Assembly (NCBI RefSeq): GCF_031199965.1
Contig: NZ_CP133605.1
Span: 716,001 to 780,000, forward strand
Length of the DNA: 64,000 nucleotides
Reading direction: 5' to 3'
Origin: Paenibacillus sp. D2_2
GTDB taxonomy: Bacteria; Bacillota; Bacilli; Paenibacillales; Paenibacillaceae
Part shown: one piece after another, positions 62,700 to 64,000 of the stretch
Position numbering within the stretch: position 1 is the first letter of the stretch
How the letters are laid out: each line of letters begins with the position of its first letter
Program-made: the position numbers and the translations under genes
The notes under the pieces: generated by a model
Databases searched by the model: none
What the model saw: the letters and a program-made list of their open reading frames with translations, nothing else
Told to the model about the DNA's origin: nothing

Positions 62700-62913
62700 A
62701 TTTGTATAACATATTTTTTGGCCGTAACATAGGTTATTCTGCGGCGTACGCGAACCTGCTCTTCCTCGTCGGTCTCATAGAGTCCAGCGTTTTCTCGTCA
62801 GGCAACTCGCGAATGTCCGCGCGCGTAAGCACCCAAGCAATTTCATACTCTGCGTCGCCGCCTGTTCAATATTTCTCCTTCAGCTTCCCGACACACACAA
62901 CCTGAATTTGCAT
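62700..62913 (-). pseudogene. Degenerate 5' fragment of rlmH (23S rRNA pseudouridine-1915 methyltransferase)
   Basis: The frame starts at ATG 62913 with MQIQVVCVGKLKEKY, then a stop. Beyond it, in shifting frames, lie AEYE, LGAYA and ADIRELPDEKT, the N-terminal blocks of RlmH (IGKLKEKYW...GIAEYEKRL...ELPDEK). Similarity fades after about 62790, and the SAM-binding C-terminal half is absent before the permease terminator. At least two shifts and a stop make it non-functional as read. Confidence 0.65.
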
Positions 62914-63149
62914 CAGCTGTTGCCACTGGTATCGCTGGAGTTGGCTCTAGCTCCGATGATCGCCTGCACCCGACCGACCTGTCCGTCCTGCAACCGGACT
63001 TTAATGCCGTGTGGATGCGACGGCGAATTCGTTAATATATCCTTCACGATCCCGCGCGTGAGCGCGCCAGTCCGCTGGTCCTTTTTCAAAACGATTTCGA
63101 CTTCCAGCCCCGGACGCACGTTGCTCCGGGTTCTGCCGCTTCCTACCAT
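62913..63149 (-). CDS. ywbE: YwbE family protein (DUF2196)
   Basis: About 78 residues from the ATG at 63149. Strong match to YwbE: NVRPGLEVEIVLKKDQRTGA, LTRGIVKDILTNSPSHPHGI, KVRLQDGQVGRVQAIIG. The function is unknown. Upstream in-frame codons to 63245 are probably leader. Its stop TGA overlaps the ATG of the rlmH fragment, which shows a former or present operon. Confidence 0.88.
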   Translation of the reverse strand: MVGSGRTRSNVRPGLEVEIVLKKDQRTGALTRGIVKDILTNSPSHPHGIKVRLQDGQVGRVQAIIGARANSSDTSGNS

Positions 63150-63489
63150 TTTCTTCGATCGCTCCGTTTCTTCCCGCTCCTGACACATCTCACGGTTGGC
63201 AAACCTTGCAGCTTCTCCATTTCGCAACCAGCCGCGGGGTGTCATAGCTCATATTGTTGTATGCAGCTTAATCGTAGCACATCGCCGCGACAAGAAGAAA
63301 CAGGGCATTTTGGTCTGCCAGACCGTGGGGCTGAACCTGGCAAAGCAACGTTCCAGTTGGTGAACAGACTTCCAAGGCTGAAACTTTCAGTGAACCCTCA
63401 GCCCGCTTTAAAGTTCTTTTCAGTTAGATCCTTTATGATGGGCTTGTAATTTGGGACAAGTTTCCATCATTTATTCTGGGGGTTCATTT
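63150..63489. other. 340-bp intergenic region between ywbE and the PepSY-associated gene
   Basis: No gene recognised. The short plus-strand frame at 63261-63449 has no homology. Probable divergent promoters; GC content is higher on the ywbE side. Confidence 0.5.
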
Positions 63490-63921
63490 ATGAAAAAAAT
63501 GCGCACGCTGCATTTATGGATCGGATTGATCTGCTCCATCTTCATCTTGCTTCAGTCCATTACCGGCATTCTCTTGCTGAATGAAAGATTGTTTATGGGC
63601 GACCGCGTAGGCGGAGAGCCTCCGGATTTCGTCCAAATGCAGCAGCAGCAATCACCGGATGCCTCGGGGGCTGAGCGAACCAACTTCAGAGGCGGATTTC
63701 CGGTGGGGCCGGACGGCGGCGAAGTGGGTGGCGGAGCATTAGGCTTTATTAAAAATCTTCACAAGGGGATCATCGGCGGCACTAATATTTCTGTCCTGCT
63801 CAATATAACGGCCATCGGCATGATCGCGCTGACGTTGACAGGGATTATGCTATCCATTAAAACGCTTCGGGCCCAAAGCAAAAGCCGCCGAAAACAGCGG
63901 CAAGCGGAAAGTGCAACTTAG
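63490..63921 (+). CDS. PepSY-associated membrane helix protein
   Basis: 143 residues from the ATG at 63490 (GGGGG 8 bp upstream). Membrane helix 1 at about 8-28 (HLWIGLICSIFILLQSITGI), an extracytoplasmic loop rich in Gly/Gln, and helix 2 at about 105-125 (LLNITAIGMIALTLTGIML). Part of the PepSY_TM superfamily; often paired with iron or redox proteins, none here. Basic C-terminus. Confidence 0.85.
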   Translation: MKKMRTLHLWIGLICSIFILLQSITGILLLNERLFMGDRVGGEPPDFVQMQQQQSPDASGAERTNFRGGFPVGPDGGEVGGGALGFIKNLHKGIIGGTNISVLLNITAIGMIALTLTGIMLSIKTLRAQSKSRRKQRQAESAT

Positions 63922-63934
63922 ACGAAAAGAATTA

Positions 63935-63976
63935 AGCCCCTTCATCTTCACCCTCTGGCGTGAAGATGAAGGGGCT
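63935..63976. terminator. Terminator hairpin after the PepSY-associated gene
   Basis: AGCCCCTTCATCTTCAC / GTGAAGATGAAGGGGCT perfect stem. The T-rich tail is on the minus side (TTAATTCTTTTC), so it may also serve a gene beyond the window. Confidence 0.85.
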
Positions 63977-64000
63977 GGTTTGGATACCGGGACACCATCA

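Noticed and set aside
62702..62905. 67-codon plus-strand frame after the permease
   Set aside because: Lacks a ribosome binding site; the minus strand of the same region shows RlmH blocks, which explains the open frame better.

Overview
This window looks like chromosomal DNA of a Paenibacillus-type spore-forming Firmicute (Paenibacillaceae). The evidence is gene content: an EcsAB-like transporter, a KinB-like kinase, a bacilliredoxin, YneF, a YtrA-type GntR regulator, YesM/YesN-like two-component genes, a purine riboswitch, and AGGAGG-type ribosome binding sites with frequent TTG/GTG starts. I see no rRNA, tRNA, CRISPR array, transposase or prophage.

Layout. 1-9.7 kb: PLP-enzyme fragment, NhaC antiporter, RidA, EcsAB-like ABC exporter, BaiN-like flavoprotein, membrane sensor kinase, bacilliredoxin, AraC/GyrI regulator. 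10-20.7 kb: acpS, mutY, GNAT, rnhA, queG, an HD-domain protein, yneF, folE, an unusual long superoxide dismutase, an esterase and an IclR regulator. 20.7-32.2 kb: secreted hydrolase, GntR plus membrane protein pair, aconitase, amidase, ddl, inositol monophosphatase, small proteins, methyltransferase. 32.4-45 kb: a sugar locus with two tandem GH65 phosphorylases, beta-phosphoglucomutase, a YesM/YesN-type sensor/regulator pair and a CUT1 ABC importer without its own ATPase. Imported disaccharide would be split by phosphorolysis to beta-glucose 1-phosphate and then converted to glucose 6-phosphate. 45-58.6 kb: hemL, an LCP cell-wall protein, peroxiredoxin, a TetR/MMPL pair with three matching operators, a polysaccharide deacetylase, and a MoxR-DUF58-transglutaminase operon. 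58.6-64 kb: guaA, a GyrI-like protein, a guanine-riboswitch-controlled purine permease, an rlmH remnant coupled to ywbE, and a PepSY-associated membrane protein.

Two intergenic repeat systems stand out. (1) Three loci (26905-27087, 37859-38042, 45055-45237) share one geometry: two direct 21-22 nt units about 50 bp apart, then two inverted units about 50 bp apart, total 183-184 bp, with offsets 0/50/132/182 conserved to within one base although the unit sequence differs between loci. (2) A roughly 195-bp structured element occurs nearly full length at 6117-6311 and 18422-18616, with a variant at 2018-2188 and a short divergent relative at 38180-38280. One of its hairpins shows a compensatory change between copies.

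About 21 genes are interrupted by apparent single-base frameshifts, mostly one missing G or C in a short run. This points to sequencing or consensus error rather than gene decay, so I give each such gene its full reconstructed extent.
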